A stretch of DNA of 64,000 nucleotides from Polaromonas sp. JS666. GTDB lineage: Bacteria; Pseudomonadota; Gammaproteobacteria; Burkholderiales; Burkholderiaceae_C. Below, piece by piece: positions 1 to 11,300 of this stretch. Numbering within the stretch: the stretch's first letter is position 1; the number at the start of each line of letters is the position of its first letter. The stretch is from the NCBI RefSeq assembly GCF_900103405.1, contig NZ_FNHX01000003.1, positions 124,001-188,000 on the forward strand, written 5' to 3'. The position numbers and the translations under genes are program-made. The notes beneath the pieces are model-generated. The model saw nothing but the letters and a program-made list of their open reading frames with translations. It did not search any database and was not told the DNA's origin.

Positions 1-863
1 GGCTGAAGCGGGCGCACCTGGCCGTGTGGGTGCAGGACATGTGGCCTGAAAGCCTGGAAGCCACCGGTTTTGTCCGCAACCGCGCCGTGCTGAACGGGGT
101 GGGCGTTCTGGTTCGCTGGATCTACGCCATGAGCGATACCTTGTTGCTGCAGTCAAGGGCTTTCGACGAGCCGATCGCCCAGTACGCCGGCCGCGGCAAG
201 CTGGTCTATTTCCCCAATGCCCTTGACCCGGATTCGACGGCGGTCTCCGTCTCCGCGCAGGGGCTGGCGCCTGAGTTGCTGGACGCGCTGGGGCAGGGCT
301 TCAGCATTGTTTTTGCCGGCAATATCGGCAAGGCCCAGGCGATCGAGACGCTGGTCGAGGCGGCCGCCCTGCTGCGGGGCGAAACCGGCATACGCCTGGT
401 GCTGGTCGGAAGCGGCAGCATGCTGGACTGGGCGCGCGAGCAAAAAGCGCAGAGGAAGCTGGACAATCTCATGTTGCCGGGCCGTTTCCCGGCGGCCCTG
501 ATGCCGCGGCTGTTCGACAGGGCTTCGGCCTTGCTGGTATCCCTGAAAAGCGGGGGAGCGCTCGCTTACACTGTGCCCAGCAAGGTGCAGGCCTATCTGG
601 CGGCCGGCCGGCCCATCATCGCGGCGCTGCATGGCGAAGGCGCGAAGGTCGTGGGCGAGTCCGGCGCCGGCATGGTGTGCGAGCCCGAAAATGCCCAGGC
701 GCTGGCGGCCTGTATCCGCGGCCTTACGGCCTTGGCGGCAACGGAAAGAGCGGCAATGGGCCACAACGGGCAACGTTATTTCAGTGAGCATTTTGATATG
801 AACCGCCAGGCGGCGCGGCTTGTGGAGATCCTGCAGGCGCGCCGCGCCGGCATGAAGGCATGA
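1..863 (+). CDS. Glycosyltransferase family 4 (WbuB-like), 5' end missing
   Basis: Reading frame is open from base 3, so the gene begins before the window; about 286 C-terminal codons are seen. The first residues (HLAVWVQDMWPES) match the middle of WbuB/WcaI-type GT4 transferases, which add a sugar to a lipid-linked O-unit at the cytoplasmic face. The GT-B C-terminal domain follows: GNIGKAQAIETL at its start, RLVLVGSGS, then TVPSKVQAYLAAGRPI, the nucleotide-sugar binding stretch of this family. It is the first visible gene of a polysaccharide operon on the same strand; 162 bp separate it from the next gene. Family is confident, sugar specificity unknown. Confidence 0.85.
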   Translation, partial: LKRAHLAVWVQDMWPESLEATGFVRNRAVLNGVGVLVRWIYAMSDTLLLQSRAFDEPIAQYAGRGKLVYFPNALDPDSTAVSVSAQGLAPELLDALGQGFSIVFAGNIGKAQAIETLVEAAALLRGETGIRLVLVGSGSMLDWAREQKAQRKLDNLMLPGRFPAALMPRLFDRASALLVSLKSGGALAYTVPSKVQAYLAAGRPIIAALHGEGAKVVGESGAGMVCEPENAQALAACIRGLTALAATERAAMGHNGQRYFSEHFDMNRQAARLVEILQARRAGMKA

Positions 864-1025
864 TGAAGAATGTGGCGACCAGTATTTCAGGAGGCGGCGG
901 GGCCGCTTGCACCGGCGGCATCCGCCACCCCGTAAGCGGGATCGTTTCGCGCACATAAGGACGCATACCCCGGGCTTGCCGGAGCGCGCCGCGACGCGGC
1001 GAAACCGGCTCGCCGGGCTGCAGAC

Positions 1026-2294
1026 ATGAAGACAACCATGCAATCCAGAACCAATCAGGCACTCCTTTGGCTCGTCGCCATCGGGCTGCTGTTTCCACTT
1101 TTCATCCAGCTCTCAGGCGGCGTTTACGTCAATACCGCGCTGGTGACCGACTCCAGCGGCGTGCTCAGCAAGCTGCCGCTGCCGATTTCCATCTTGGCGG
1201 CGGCTTTCGGCGTGCTGTTCTTCCTGAAAAACTACCGCCAGGCCGCGCCCGCGATCAGCTTCGTCGCGGCGCTGGTGGCCGCCATGCTGCTGTCCATCCT
1301 GTTTGCCAGCGAAACCCTGGACGTCGAGTCGCGCAAATTGCTGCTGGCCGCGCAGTTCCTGCTGCCCACCATGGGACTGCTGCTGGGCCAGCTGGTGCGC
1401 GACGAAACGGACGTGATTCCCCGGGCCTTTATGTGGCTGCTGGCGGTGATGGTGCCCGTCCAGTTGCTCGCGGGCTGGTGGCAAGGCACCTTGACGCTGA
1501 CGCACTACCTGTACGTCTTCAGCATTTACCAGCATTTCCAGTTTGTGCCGGTCATTTTTGTCGCGGCCTTTTGCCTGGCCCTGGCCTATTTGTGGGACCG
1601 GTACAAGCCCCTGCTGCGGATTTTGACGGTCGTGATGGGCATCTATGTGATGGCCAGCGCCGCCTTTCTGGCCATAGGCCTTTACATCATGTTTGTGCCC
1701 CTGTTTTTCCTGCGCAGGATGTCGCGGCTGAAATTGCAGCGCTGGGCGGTTGTGGCGCTGCTTGGCGCCGGCGTCGTGGCCGCGGTGGGCGGCGCGACGC
1801 TGTACTACAGCATCGCGAAACACAACAACAACCTGATCGGCGACCACGGCCAGTACCTGGGCAAATTCCAGACCCTGGCCGAGGGCAAGATGCCGGTCAA
1901 TATCCGGGAGCGCCTGGGCGACTGGAAGATGTACGGGTCCTGGATCACGGAAAGCCCGCGCACGCTGCTGTTTGGCCATGTGTCGCCTCCGGCGCGCGAG
2001 GTCCGGACCAGCGCCCACAACTGGTACCTGGATTTCACCTACAACTTCGGGCTGATCTCCCTGCTGCCCTTCCTGGCCCTGATCGCCTACACGGCCCGCC
2101 TGGTTTGGCGCTGGCGCGCATCCCTGCCCGAAGAGGTGCTCTGGTGTGCCGGCATCGTGGCTTTCCTGGTGCTGGTCGACAGCAGCTTCAAGGTGACGCT
2201 GCGGCAGCCCTATTCGGGCATATTCGCCTTTTTCCTCTGGGGCCTGCTGCTGTCGCGACTGCGCTTGCCGGCGGCATCCCGGCCGGGCGTCTAG
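1026..2294 (+). CDS. O-antigen ligase/polymerase-like membrane protein (Wzy/WaaL type)
   Basis: 422 aa and almost wholly hydrophobic, with about ten membrane segments. A larger hydrophilic loop at roughly residues 262-340 ends in SAHNWYLDFTYNFGLI, which resembles the Wzy_C/O-antigen-ligase signature (an HN pair followed by a Gly-rich helix) that lies on the periplasmic side. Such proteins polymerise O-units or ligate them to lipid A core or protein. Wzy proteins diverge strongly, so polymerase versus ligase cannot be decided. It sits 9 bp before the flippase gene. An ATG four codons downstream (1038) is an alternative start; neither has a clear ribosome binding site. Confidence 0.7.
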   Translation: MKTTMQSRTNQALLWLVAIGLLFPLFIQLSGGVYVNTALVTDSSGVLSKLPLPISILAAAFGVLFFLKNYRQAAPAISFVAALVAAMLLSILFASETLDVESRKLLLAAQFLLPTMGLLLGQLVRDETDVIPRAFMWLLAVMVPVQLLAGWWQGTLTLTHYLYVFSIYQHFQFVPVIFVAAFCLALAYLWDRYKPLLRILTVVMGIYVMASAAFLAIGLYIMFVPLFFLRRMSRLKLQRWAVVALLGAGVVAAVGGATLYYSIAKHNNNLIGDHGQYLGKFQTLAEGKMPVNIRERLGDWKMYGSWITESPRTLLFGHVSPPAREVRTSAHNWYLDFTYNFGLISLLPFLALIAYTARLVWRWRASLPEEVLWCAGIVAFLVLVDSSFKVTLRQPYSGIFAFFLWGLLLSRLRLPAASRPGV

Positions 2295-2303
2295 CGCTGC
2301 CGC

Positions 2304-3761
2304 ATGCGTGCGCTCCCGGCAAGCCTGAAAAGCGGCGTTCTCGCGAGTACCGCGGGTGTCTTTGGCTCGGCCTTTTTATGGCTCCTGAGTTTTAAGGCCA
2401 TGGCCTACTGGATGGGGCCCGAAGGTGTCGGCCTGTTCTCGCAGCTGCGGCAGATGGCCCAGGCCGCCACGGTGGGCGCCACCTTCGGCGGGACCAATTC
2501 GGTGGTCCAGGGGCTGGCTGAACGCCGGGATGAAGCGGCGCGCAGGCAGTTCCGCGCCACTGCTGCCAGGCTCATCGGCCTGTCGGGCGCGGCCGTGGTG
2601 CTGGCCATCGCCGCCGCGGCGCCTCAGCTGACGCAATTCTTCCTGTCGTCCCAGGCCCCCGAGCTCGTGGCGACGGTGCGCTGGATCGCCCTGGCCGTGC
2701 TGCTCAACGTCGCGGGCACTTACGCCCTGGCCGTGCTCAACGGCTACCGCTCTTACCACTACCTGGCCCTGGCGCAGATTGCCGGCCCCGTCGCGCTGGT
2801 GGCGCTGCTCGCCTTCGCCGGGTGGTGGCGCCTGGCGCCGGACCCGGAATTGCTGGCGGCCGCTTTTGTGCTGTGTTTTGGCGTGACCTGCCTGGTGGGC
2901 GCGTGGGGTGTCTCGCGCCTGCCCGGGCTGGCGGCAGGGGCCGCGCGGCCTGAGCCCCTGCCCAAGGCGCAAAGCCGCGCTTTCGTGCGCTTCGCCCTTT
3001 CCAACCTGGTGGCGGCCCTGTCGACCACCATCGCGCTGCTGCTGATACGGTCCTGGGTGATCGAGGCCAAGGGGCTGGCCTTTGCGGGGCTGTTCGACGC
3101 CGGCTGGACTTTGACCTTCAACTACACCACCTTGTTCCTCACGGCCTGCAGCGCCATCTACCTGCCGATGCTGACGGCCGCGACCCGCCCCGAGGCGCAG
3201 AAGGCCTGCATGCTCAAGACGGCCTACCTGGTACTGGGCGCCAGCATCCTGATCTGCCACGCGATGGTGCTGCTGAAAGCGCCTTTGATCACGCTGCTGT
3301 ACAGCCCGCAATTCCAGGCTTCGGGCCAGGTGTTGATGGTGCTGGTCATCGCGGTGATATTCCGGGGTGCTTCATGGGTCTACGGAACCATGATCCTGGC
3401 GACGCGCAATTCGCGCGTGCTGGTGGTGTCCGACGTGGCCCTGAACCTGTCGCTGCTGGCCGCGACCCGCTACGCGCTGGGCAGCTTCGGCTCGCTGGAG
3501 GCGCTGAGCTGGGCTTTTGTCGTGCCGAATTTTCTTTACCTCGTATTCGTGGTGGAATATGCGCGGATGAAAAACAAGCTCATGCGGCGGCGCCAGATCT
3601 GGCCTTTCCTGGCGGCCGGGACGGCGCCGCTGTTTTACCTGGCATTTGCGTCCGCGGGTCCGCAGTCGGCATACTCGGAACTCGCCACGTGGCTGTGCCT
3701 TGCCATGGGCGTGGCTGCCAGCCTCGCGGCATTGTTCGCCTACAAGAAAGTGGTTCTGTGA
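2304..3761 (+). CDS. Polysaccharide flippase (Wzx-like, MOP/PST family)
   Basis: 485 aa with about 12-14 hydrophobic segments spread over the whole length and a start region (GSAFLWLLSFKAMAYWMG) typical of Wzx/RfbX flippases. These move undecaprenyl-diphosphate-linked oligosaccharide units across the inner membrane. Length is normal for the family (about 420-500 aa). It follows the Wzy/WaaL-like gene by 9 bp and overlaps the next start by 4 bp, so the two genes are probably translationally coupled. The Wzx plus Wzy-like pair beside glycosyltransferases indicates a Wzx/Wzy-dependent O-antigen or exopolysaccharide pathway. Confidence 0.8.
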   Translation: MRALPASLKSGVLASTAGVFGSAFLWLLSFKAMAYWMGPEGVGLFSQLRQMAQAATVGATFGGTNSVVQGLAERRDEAARRQFRATAARLIGLSGAAVVLAIAAAAPQLTQFFLSSQAPELVATVRWIALAVLLNVAGTYALAVLNGYRSYHYLALAQIAGPVALVALLAFAGWWRLAPDPELLAAAFVLCFGVTCLVGAWGVSRLPGLAAGAARPEPLPKAQSRAFVRFALSNLVAALSTTIALLLIRSWVIEAKGLAFAGLFDAGWTLTFNYTTLFLTACSAIYLPMLTAATRPEAQKACMLKTAYLVLGASILICHAMVLLKAPLITLLYSPQFQASGQVLMVLVIAVIFRGASWVYGTMILATRNSRVLVVSDVALNLSLLAATRYALGSFGSLEALSWAFVVPNFLYLVFVVEYARMKNKLMRRRQIWPFLAAGTAPLFYLAFASAGPQSAYSELATWLCLAMGVAASLAALFAYKKVVL

Positions 3762-4318
3762 AGAAATTGCGGTCCGATATCGAGCGCTACTACGGCATGC
3801 GCGGCCACCAGGGGGCGGTGTCCACCGCCACGCTGGTCCTCGCCTGCTTCAACCCGCGGATGGCGCCCGTCGCCCTGCTGCGGTTTGCCGAGTTTTTTCA
3901 TGAGCGGCGCTGGGGCCTGCTCGCGAAGTTCTTCTCCATGCTCAACGTCCTGGTTTTCGGCATCGAGGTGTCTCCACAGGTGCAGATAGGCGGCGGCCTG
4001 TTCCTGCCGCACACCGTCGGCACGGTCCTGGGCGCTGCGCGCATCGGCGACAACTGCACCATCATGCAGGGCGTGACCCTGGGAACCAGCGAGCCCGACA
4101 TGGGTTTCACCGTCTCCGAGCGCCCCGTCATCGGCAACCATGTGCTCATAGGTGCCGGCGCCAAGGTGATAGGGCACATCACGGTCGGCGACCACGCCAA
4201 GATAGGCGCCAACGCCGTGGTGCTGCGCGACGTGCCGGCTTTTTCGCTGGCCGTGGGCGTGCCGGCGACCATCGCGCCGCTCAAGGGCCCAGGCGCTTCC
4301 GGGGAAACGGCGCCATGA
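3758..4318 (+). CDS. Serine O-acetyltransferase-like hexapeptide acyltransferase
   Basis: 186 aa from a GTG start whose bases overlap the flippase stop (GTGA). I chose it because the alignable sequence begins with KKLRSDIERYYG; the open frame continues upstream only as a shadow of wzx. Left-handed beta-helix repeats run from about residue 70 (IEVSPQVQIGGGLFLPHT, then NCTIMQGVTLG), as in CysE and WcaB-type acetyltransferases. It is shorter than CysE (about 270 aa) and lacks most of the CysE N-terminal helical domain, so O-acetylation of a sugar in the O-unit is more likely than cysteine synthesis. It overlaps the next gene by 4 bp. Confidence 0.75.
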   Translation: MKKLRSDIERYYGMRGHQGAVSTATLVLACFNPRMAPVALLRFAEFFHERRWGLLAKFFSMLNVLVFGIEVSPQVQIGGGLFLPHTVGTVLGAARIGDNCTIMQGVTLGTSEPDMGFTVSERPVIGNHVLIGAGAKVIGHITVGDHAKIGANAVVLRDVPAFSLAVGVPATIAPLKGPGASGETAP

Positions 4319-6179
4319 GCCAGCCCCTGGTGATCAGCGCGTCGCTGGTGGTTTACAAACCCGATTTGCCGACGCTCGAACGCACCTTGCTGGCGCTGCA
4401 GAAGGCCGCGCAGCTTGCTGGGCAGCACTACGCGCTCGAGTGGTCCCTGACGCTGGTCGACAACTCGGACGAGCCGGCCGTGCACAGCCAGCTGGCCGGG
4501 TGGCTGGAGGGCGTGCGGCCGGCGGCGCCGGACTGGACGCTGCGGCTGCTGAACGCGGCGGGTAATGTGGGATACGGCCGCGGCAACAACCTCGTCATTG
4601 AAGGCGTTCGCTCCGACTACCACCTTGTCGTGAATCCCGACCTGTTTGTCGATGCCGACGCCTTGCTCGAATCGCTGCGTTTCATGGAGGGCCACCGCGA
4701 TGTGGGCCTGCTGAGCCCCGCCGTCTATGGCGAGGAGGGCGAGCGCCATTACCTTTGTAAGCGCAACCCGACCTTGCTGGTCATGTTCCTGCGCAGTTTC
4801 TCGCCGCCGTGGCTGCAGTCAAAGCTGGGTTTCGTCATTGACGAGTTCGAGATGCGCGACTGCGACTATGACAAGGTGATCCATCCTCTGGAGTACCCCA
4901 CGGGGTGCTTCATGTTCTTTCGCACCGCGCCGCTGCAGGCCATAGGCGGCTTTGACCCGGACTTCTTCCTGCATTACGAAGACGCGGACATAGGCCGGCG
5001 AATGCTCAAGACGGCCCGCGTGGTCTACGTGCCCGCCGTCCGCGTGGTGCACCAGTGGGCGCGCGATACGCACCGCTCCTTCCGCTCCAAGCTGATCACG
5101 GTCAAGTCGGGCTGGCTCTACTGGCGCAAATGGGGCGGGATTTTCCGCAGCAGGCCCGCCGCCGAACTGCCCCCGGCGCCGCCCATCATGGACCCGGCTC
5201 CGGCCGACGGCTCCACCGCCGTTTCAGGCCACCGCGTGCTGGTCACGGGGGCCAGCGGATTTATCGGCCAGGCCGTCTGCGCCGACCTGCCATCCCGCGG
5301 CTATGAGGTGCTGGGCGCCGTCCGCAAGAACTCCGGCACCGGCGGCCCTGCGGCCGTGCAGCACCTGGCGCTGGGCGACATGGACGAGCAGACCGACTGG
5401 ACCGCCGCGCTGGCGGGTGTCGACAGCATCGTGCACCTGGCGGCGCGGGTGCACCTCATGCGCGAGACCGCGCTGGACCCGCTGGCGGAGTTTCGCCGCA
5501 TCAACGTGGCGCTGACGATGAACCTGGCGCGCCAGGCCGCCGCGGCCGGCGTCAAACGGTTTGTTTTTGTCAGCTCGGTCAAGGTCAACGGGGAAGCCAC
5601 GCCCGTGGGCCAGCCCTTCGAGGCGGACGACACGCCCGTGCCCATGGACTCCTACGGTGTGTCAAAGCTCGAGGCGGAACAGGCGCTGATGCAGCTGGCC
5701 CAAGAAAGCGGCATGGAGGTCGTCATCATCCGGCCCGTGCTGGTTTACGGCCCCGGGGTGAAGGCGAATTTCCACACCATGATGCGGTGGGTGGTGCTGG
5801 GCATTCCCCTGCCGCTCGGCTCCCTGGGCAACCAGCGCAGCCTGGTCGCGATCGACAACCTGGTGGACCTGATCGCCACCTGCCTGCGCCATCCGGCCGC
5901 GGCCAACCAGACGTTTTTGGTCAGCGACGGCGAAGACCTGACGGTCACCGCGCTGCTGCAGCGCACGGCGGCGGCCTTCGGCCGGCCCGCGTTCCTGTTG
6001 CCCGTGCCCATGTTCATCCTGAGGATGGGCGGCCGCGTGCTGGGCAAGGAGGCCGTGGTCCAGCGCCTGTGTGAAACCCTGCAGGTCGACATCACCAAGA
6101 CCCGGCGCCTGCTGGGCTGGCAACCCCCGGTCTCGGTCGACGGCGCGCTGCGCAAGACCGTGCGGCAACTGCTCAAGGA

Positions 6180-6183
<4 letters not shown>
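4315..6183 (+). CDS. Fused GT2 glycosyltransferase - NAD-dependent epimerase/dehydratase
   Basis: 622 aa with two complete domains in one uninterrupted frame. Residues 1 to about 285 are a GT2 (rhamnosyltransferase-like) domain with VDNSDE, the DXD-like NPDLFVDAD and HYEDADIG. A Pro/Ala-rich linker (about 280-303) follows. Residues 305-622 form an extended SDR of the WbpV/GalE type with GASGFIG at 312-318 and a YGVSK active site. The two activities are usually separate neighbouring genes. ATG codons overlap the genes on both sides by 4 bp. Met292 in the linker could serve as an internal start for a free epimerase; there is no stop before it. The likely role is making a sugar nucleotide and transferring a sugar to the O-unit. 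Confidence 0.85.
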
Positions 6184-8061
<1,878 letters not shown>

Positions 8062-8065
8062 GAAA

Positions 8066-8098
8066 AGCGGCGGGAAGGCCGGCGGCCGCCCGCCGTCA
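8066..8098 (+). terminator. GC-rich hairpin downstream of argB
   Basis: GGCGGG and CCCGCC face each other across a GC-rich loop a few bases after the argB stop codon. There is no run of T after it, so it may act as a weak or Rho-assisted terminator or only as a 3' stabiliser. Confidence 0.35.
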
Positions 8099-8219
8099 GC
8101 CTGGTGAAAGTGCGACTCTGTCAGACTGCGGGCTGGCGGACCGGCGCGGGGCCGAAAAGAACAAGGACAGGCCGGGCGCTCTGTAGATAAGCATTTGGCA
8201 GCGAACCGGACAATTCGTG

Positions 8220-8921
8220 ATGCGACTCCTCCTGGTTGAAGACGACGTGATGGTGGCCAGCGGCATCAAGCTGGGGCTTAGCGACGCCGGTTATGCGGTC
8301 GACTGGGTCGGCAGCGCCGAGCGGGCCGAGGAAGTCCTGCAGGGCGAAACCTTTGACGCCGCCATCATCGACATCGGCCTTCCGCGCATAGACGGGCTGG
8401 AGCTGACCCGGCGCCTGCGCCGCGGCGGCCTGGCCATGCCGGTGCTGATCCTGACCGCGCGCGACGCCCTTCAGGACCGTGTCCAGGGCCTGGACCTGGG
8501 CGCCGACGACTACATGGTCAAACCCTTTGAGCTGCCCGAACTGCTGGCGCGCCTGCGCGCGCTGCTGCGCCGCTCGCAGGCCGCCACCAGCGCTACCTTG
8601 AGCTTCGGCGCGCTGGAGCTGGACACCGCCAACCGCGAGGCGCGCGCCAACGGCCAGCTGATAGAGCTCGGCCCGCGCGAATGGACGGTGATGGAATACC
8701 TCTTGATTAACGCCCCCAAGCCCGCCAGCAAGGACAAGCTCCTGCAGGCCATGACCGGCTGGGACAAGGAGATCACGCCCAATGCCATCGAGGTCTATAT
8801 CTCGCGCCTGCGCGGCAAGCTGGAGCCGCACGGCATTGCCGTGCGCTCCATTCGCGGTTTTGGCTACCGCCTGGAATTGACGGAAGCCGCGCCCGGCTTG
8901 CCCGGCGCGGGTGCCGAGTAA
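8220..8921 (+). CDS. OmpR-family response regulator (TctD/QseB-like)
   Basis: 233 aa. Receiver domain with the acidic pair in LLLVEDD, phospho-acceptor Asp51 in IIDIGLP and the conserved Lys in MVKPF; then a winged-helix DNA-binding domain (about 125-225) ending in RSIRGFGYRLE. A GTG directly before the ATG is an alternative start. It is followed after 11 bp by a histidine kinase gene, forming a cognate pair. TctD/TctE-type pairs control uptake of tricarboxylates and related acids through Bug receptor systems, which are numerous in this window, but the target here is unknown. Confidence 0.93.
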   Translation: MRLLLVEDDVMVASGIKLGLSDAGYAVDWVGSAERAEEVLQGETFDAAIIDIGLPRIDGLELTRRLRRGGLAMPVLILTARDALQDRVQGLDLGADDYMVKPFELPELLARLRALLRRSQAATSATLSFGALELDTANREARANGQLIELGPREWTVMEYLLINAPKPASKDKLLQAMTGWDKEITPNAIEVYISRLRGKLEPHGIAVRSIRGFGYRLELTEAAPGLPGAGAE

Positions 8922-8932
8922 GCGCCGCGCGC

Positions 8933-10468
8933 ATGGACACCCCCGGCCGTTCCTGGGCCGACCGCCTCAAGGCCCGCCTGGCCGTCCTGGCCGCGCGAGC
9001 CGGCAACAGCCGCCTGGTGCCGCCGGCCATGAAGTCCGGCCTGCAGCGCCGCCTGCTCTTGCTGCTGCTGGTGCCGCTGGGGATTTTTGCGCTGGTCAGC
9101 GTTTACTTCGACTACCAGACCGCCGGCAACGTCGCGCTGCAAAAAGACCAGCAGCTGGCGCGGCTGATCCCGCTGCTGGCCGATTCCGTGGTCGGGCCCG
9201 GCATCACGCCCGGCGGGCGCGAACCCCTGCTGCTGCTGGCGCCCCCCGTGGACGACTTCCTCAAGGGCCGCATAGGCTCCGCCGGGTTCCGGATCTCCGA
9301 TGTCCAGGGTGAATTCATGGCGGGAGAGGAATGGATTCCCGAACTCCTGCCGGCCACGCATGAGACCGAGTTCCACAGCATCGAACACAAGGGCGTGACC
9401 TACCGCATTGCGGCCCAGCGCGCGAACACGGCCGCGGGCGAGCTGATCGTGCAACTGGCTGACGGCTCGGACCCGCGCCAGCAGTGGGTGCGCTCCGTGC
9501 TGCTCAAAGTCATACTGCCCAACCTCATCCTGGTGATGGCCGCGGGTTTTGCGCTCAACTGGGCCGTCACGCGCGCGCTCAAGCCGCTGATCGAACTCAA
9601 GGACGCGGTGGAGCGCCGCAGCCCGCGCGACCTGAGCGCCATAGACCCGCAGACCACGCCCGCCGAAGTCCAGCCGCTGGTCAGCGCACTGAACCGGCTG
9701 TTCAGCCTGGTGAACGACCAGGCCGAGGGCCAGCGCCGTTTTGTGGCCGATGCCGCCCACCAACTGCGCACACCGCTCGCCGGCTTGCAGGCGCAGGTCG
9801 AGGCCTGGGCCCAGGCGGCCCGGGTGGCGCAGGCCGCGGGTTCGGACGGCGCCGTCACGCTGTCGGCCGAGAAAATCACCAAGCTGCGCAACGCGACCCG
9901 GCGCACCTCGCAGCTGGCCAACCAGCTGCTGGCGCTGTCGCGCGCCGACGCCACAGCCGCCGCCGCCCAGCCCATGCAGCGGGTGGACCTCAAGGACCTG
10001 TGTGAGTCCATACTGCCGCTGCATCTGGACGCCGCCGCCCGCAAGGGCATAGACCTGGGGCTGGAGGCCGAGCCCGCCCAGACCACGGGCTACGAGTGGC
10101 TGCTGCGCGAACTGCTGGGCAATCTGGTCGACAACGCCGTCAAGTACACGCCGGCCGGTGGCACCGTCACCCTGCGCTGCGGCCTCAGTGCCGGCACGCC
10201 GCCGCCGGACGCCGGCGGCGACCCCGAGCATCCGCGCTGGGGCGTGTTCCTGGAAGTTGAGGACGACGGCCCCGGCATTGCGCCCGATGAGCGCGCCAAG
10301 GCCTTGCAGCGCTTTTACCGGGTCCAGGGCACGGAGGGCGAGGGCAACGGCCTGGGCCTGGCCATCGCCAGCGAAATTGCCCGCGTCCACCATTCGCAGC
10401 TGGAACTGGGCGACGGCGGCACCGAGGCCTCGGGACCGCGCGGATTGCGGGTGCGCCTGAGTTTGTAG
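8933..10468 (+). CDS. Sensor histidine kinase (TctE-like)
   Basis: 511 aa inner-membrane sensor. Membrane segments lie at about 40-62 and 185-206, enclosing a periplasmic domain of about 120 residues of the 2CSK_N type. The phosphorylated His276 is in ADAAHQLRTPL, followed by the N box (LVDNAVKYT), G1 (DDGPGI) and G2 (GNGLGLAI) of the ATPase domain. It pairs with the response regulator immediately upstream. An N-terminal cytoplasmic stretch of about 35 residues before the first membrane helix is longer than usual; a later Met (in PPAMKSGLQRR) is a possible alternative start. Confidence 0.93.
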   Translation: MDTPGRSWADRLKARLAVLAARAGNSRLVPPAMKSGLQRRLLLLLLVPLGIFALVSVYFDYQTAGNVALQKDQQLARLIPLLADSVVGPGITPGGREPLLLLAPPVDDFLKGRIGSAGFRISDVQGEFMAGEEWIPELLPATHETEFHSIEHKGVTYRIAAQRANTAAGELIVQLADGSDPRQQWVRSVLLKVILPNLILVMAAGFALNWAVTRALKPLIELKDAVERRSPRDLSAIDPQTTPAEVQPLVSALNRLFSLVNDQAEGQRRFVADAAHQLRTPLAGLQAQVEAWAQAARVAQAAGSDGAVTLSAEKITKLRNATRRTSQLANQLLALSRADATAAAAQPMQRVDLKDLCESILPLHLDAAARKGIDLGLEAEPAQTTGYEWLLRELLGNLVDNAVKYTPAGGTVTLRCGLSAGTPPPDAGGDPEHPRWGVFLEVEDDGPGIAPDERAKALQRFYRVQGTEGEGNGLGLAIASEIARVHHSQLELGDGGTEASGPRGLRVRLSL

Positions 10469-10481
10469 TCCGCCCGCCACA

Positions 10482-10493
10482 GTGAGCGCTCGC
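10482..10493. promoter_or_regulatory. Possible SlmA-type binding site upstream of slmA
   Basis: GTGAGCGCTCGC resembles the enterobacterial SlmA consensus GTGAGTACTCAC: both outer GTGAG/CTCRC arms are kept apart from one base, and the two central bases differ. It lies about 140 bp before slmA and just after the histidine kinase gene. It may equally be part of a hairpin ending the kinase transcript (AGTGAGCG/CGCTCGCT). Confidence 0.3.
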
Positions 10494-10630
10494 TGTTACG
10501 AAACAGAACGTTGTAGCTACGCCTCACGCGTTAAAACCCGGGCTGCTCAAGCCCTGAACCGTCACTTCCCTGTGCGAGAATGAATTGCAACGATATCCGG
10601 TTTTTTGAAACATTCTCCACTCGATCGCCT

Positions 10631-11281
10631 ATGTCCGACCTTGCGCCTGAATCCGAACTGAGCCCCCAGGCTACGCCAGCCTCCGCCGAGCCTGCGGTGC
10701 GCAAGCGCCCCAAACCGGGGGAGCGCCGGGTCCAGATCCTGCAGGCGCTGGCGACCATGCTGGAGCAGCCGGGCGCCGAACGTATCACCACCTCGGCCCT
10801 GGCGGCCAGGCTGGAGGTCAGTGAAGCGGCGCTTTACCGCCATTTCGCCAGCAAGGCCCAGATGTTCGAGGGCCTGATCGAATTCATAGAGCAAAGCGTC
10901 TTCACCCTGATCAACCAGATCGGCGAACGTGAGCCTGACCACTCGATTCGCACCCGCAAGCTGGTGGTCATGGTGCTGCAGTTCGCCGAGAAAAACCCCG
11001 GCATGACCCGCGTCATGGTCGGCGACGCCCTGGTGTTTGAAAACGAGCGCCTGCAGGAGCGCATGAACCAGTTCTTCGACAAACTGGAATCCAGCCTCAA
11101 GCAAAGCCTGCGCGACGCGGCAGCCGCCAGCGGCGCCGCCACCCCCACGGTGGACGCCCAGGTCCGCGCCTCGGTCATCGTGGCCTTTATGGTCGGGCGT
11201 TTGCAGCGTTTTGCCCGCTCGGGCTTCAAGCGCCTGCCGTCCGAGCACCTCGAAGCCAGCCTGGCGACGATCCTGGCCTAA
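10631..11281 (+). CDS. slmA: Nucleoid occlusion factor SlmA (TetR family)
   Basis: 216 aa. SlmA binds dispersed chromosomal sites and blocks FtsZ ring assembly over the nucleoid. The helix-turn-helix is at about residues 30-75 (TTSALAARLEVSEAALYRHF) after a Lys/Arg-Pro tail; the C-terminal all-helical domain begins MFEGLIEFIE, which is diagnostic for SlmA within TetR proteins. I chose the ATG at 10631 because the 17 codons from the earlier in-frame ATG at 10580 look unlike the family. Its place near argB is common in this bacterial group as far as I recall. Confidence 0.9.
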   Translation: MSDLAPESELSPQATPASAEPAVRKRPKPGERRVQILQALATMLEQPGAERITTSALAARLEVSEAALYRHFASKAQMFEGLIEFIEQSVFTLINQIGEREPDHSIRTRKLVVMVLQFAEKNPGMTRVMVGDALVFENERLQERMNQFFDKLESSLKQSLRDAAAASGAATPTVDAQVRASVIVAFMVGRLQRFARSGFKRLPSEHLEASLATILA

Positions 11282-11300
11282 AGCAGACGACTCCTATCTA

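Noticed and set aside
3374..3757. Long 5' extension of the acetyltransferase gene
   Set aside because: It overlaps the flippase gene out of frame and has no homology; the GTG at 3758 in a GTGA overlap fits the operon.
10580..10630. Seventeen-codon N-terminal extension of SlmA
   Set aside because: The extension is not like SlmA N-termini and the second ATG precedes the usual acidic/Pro start.
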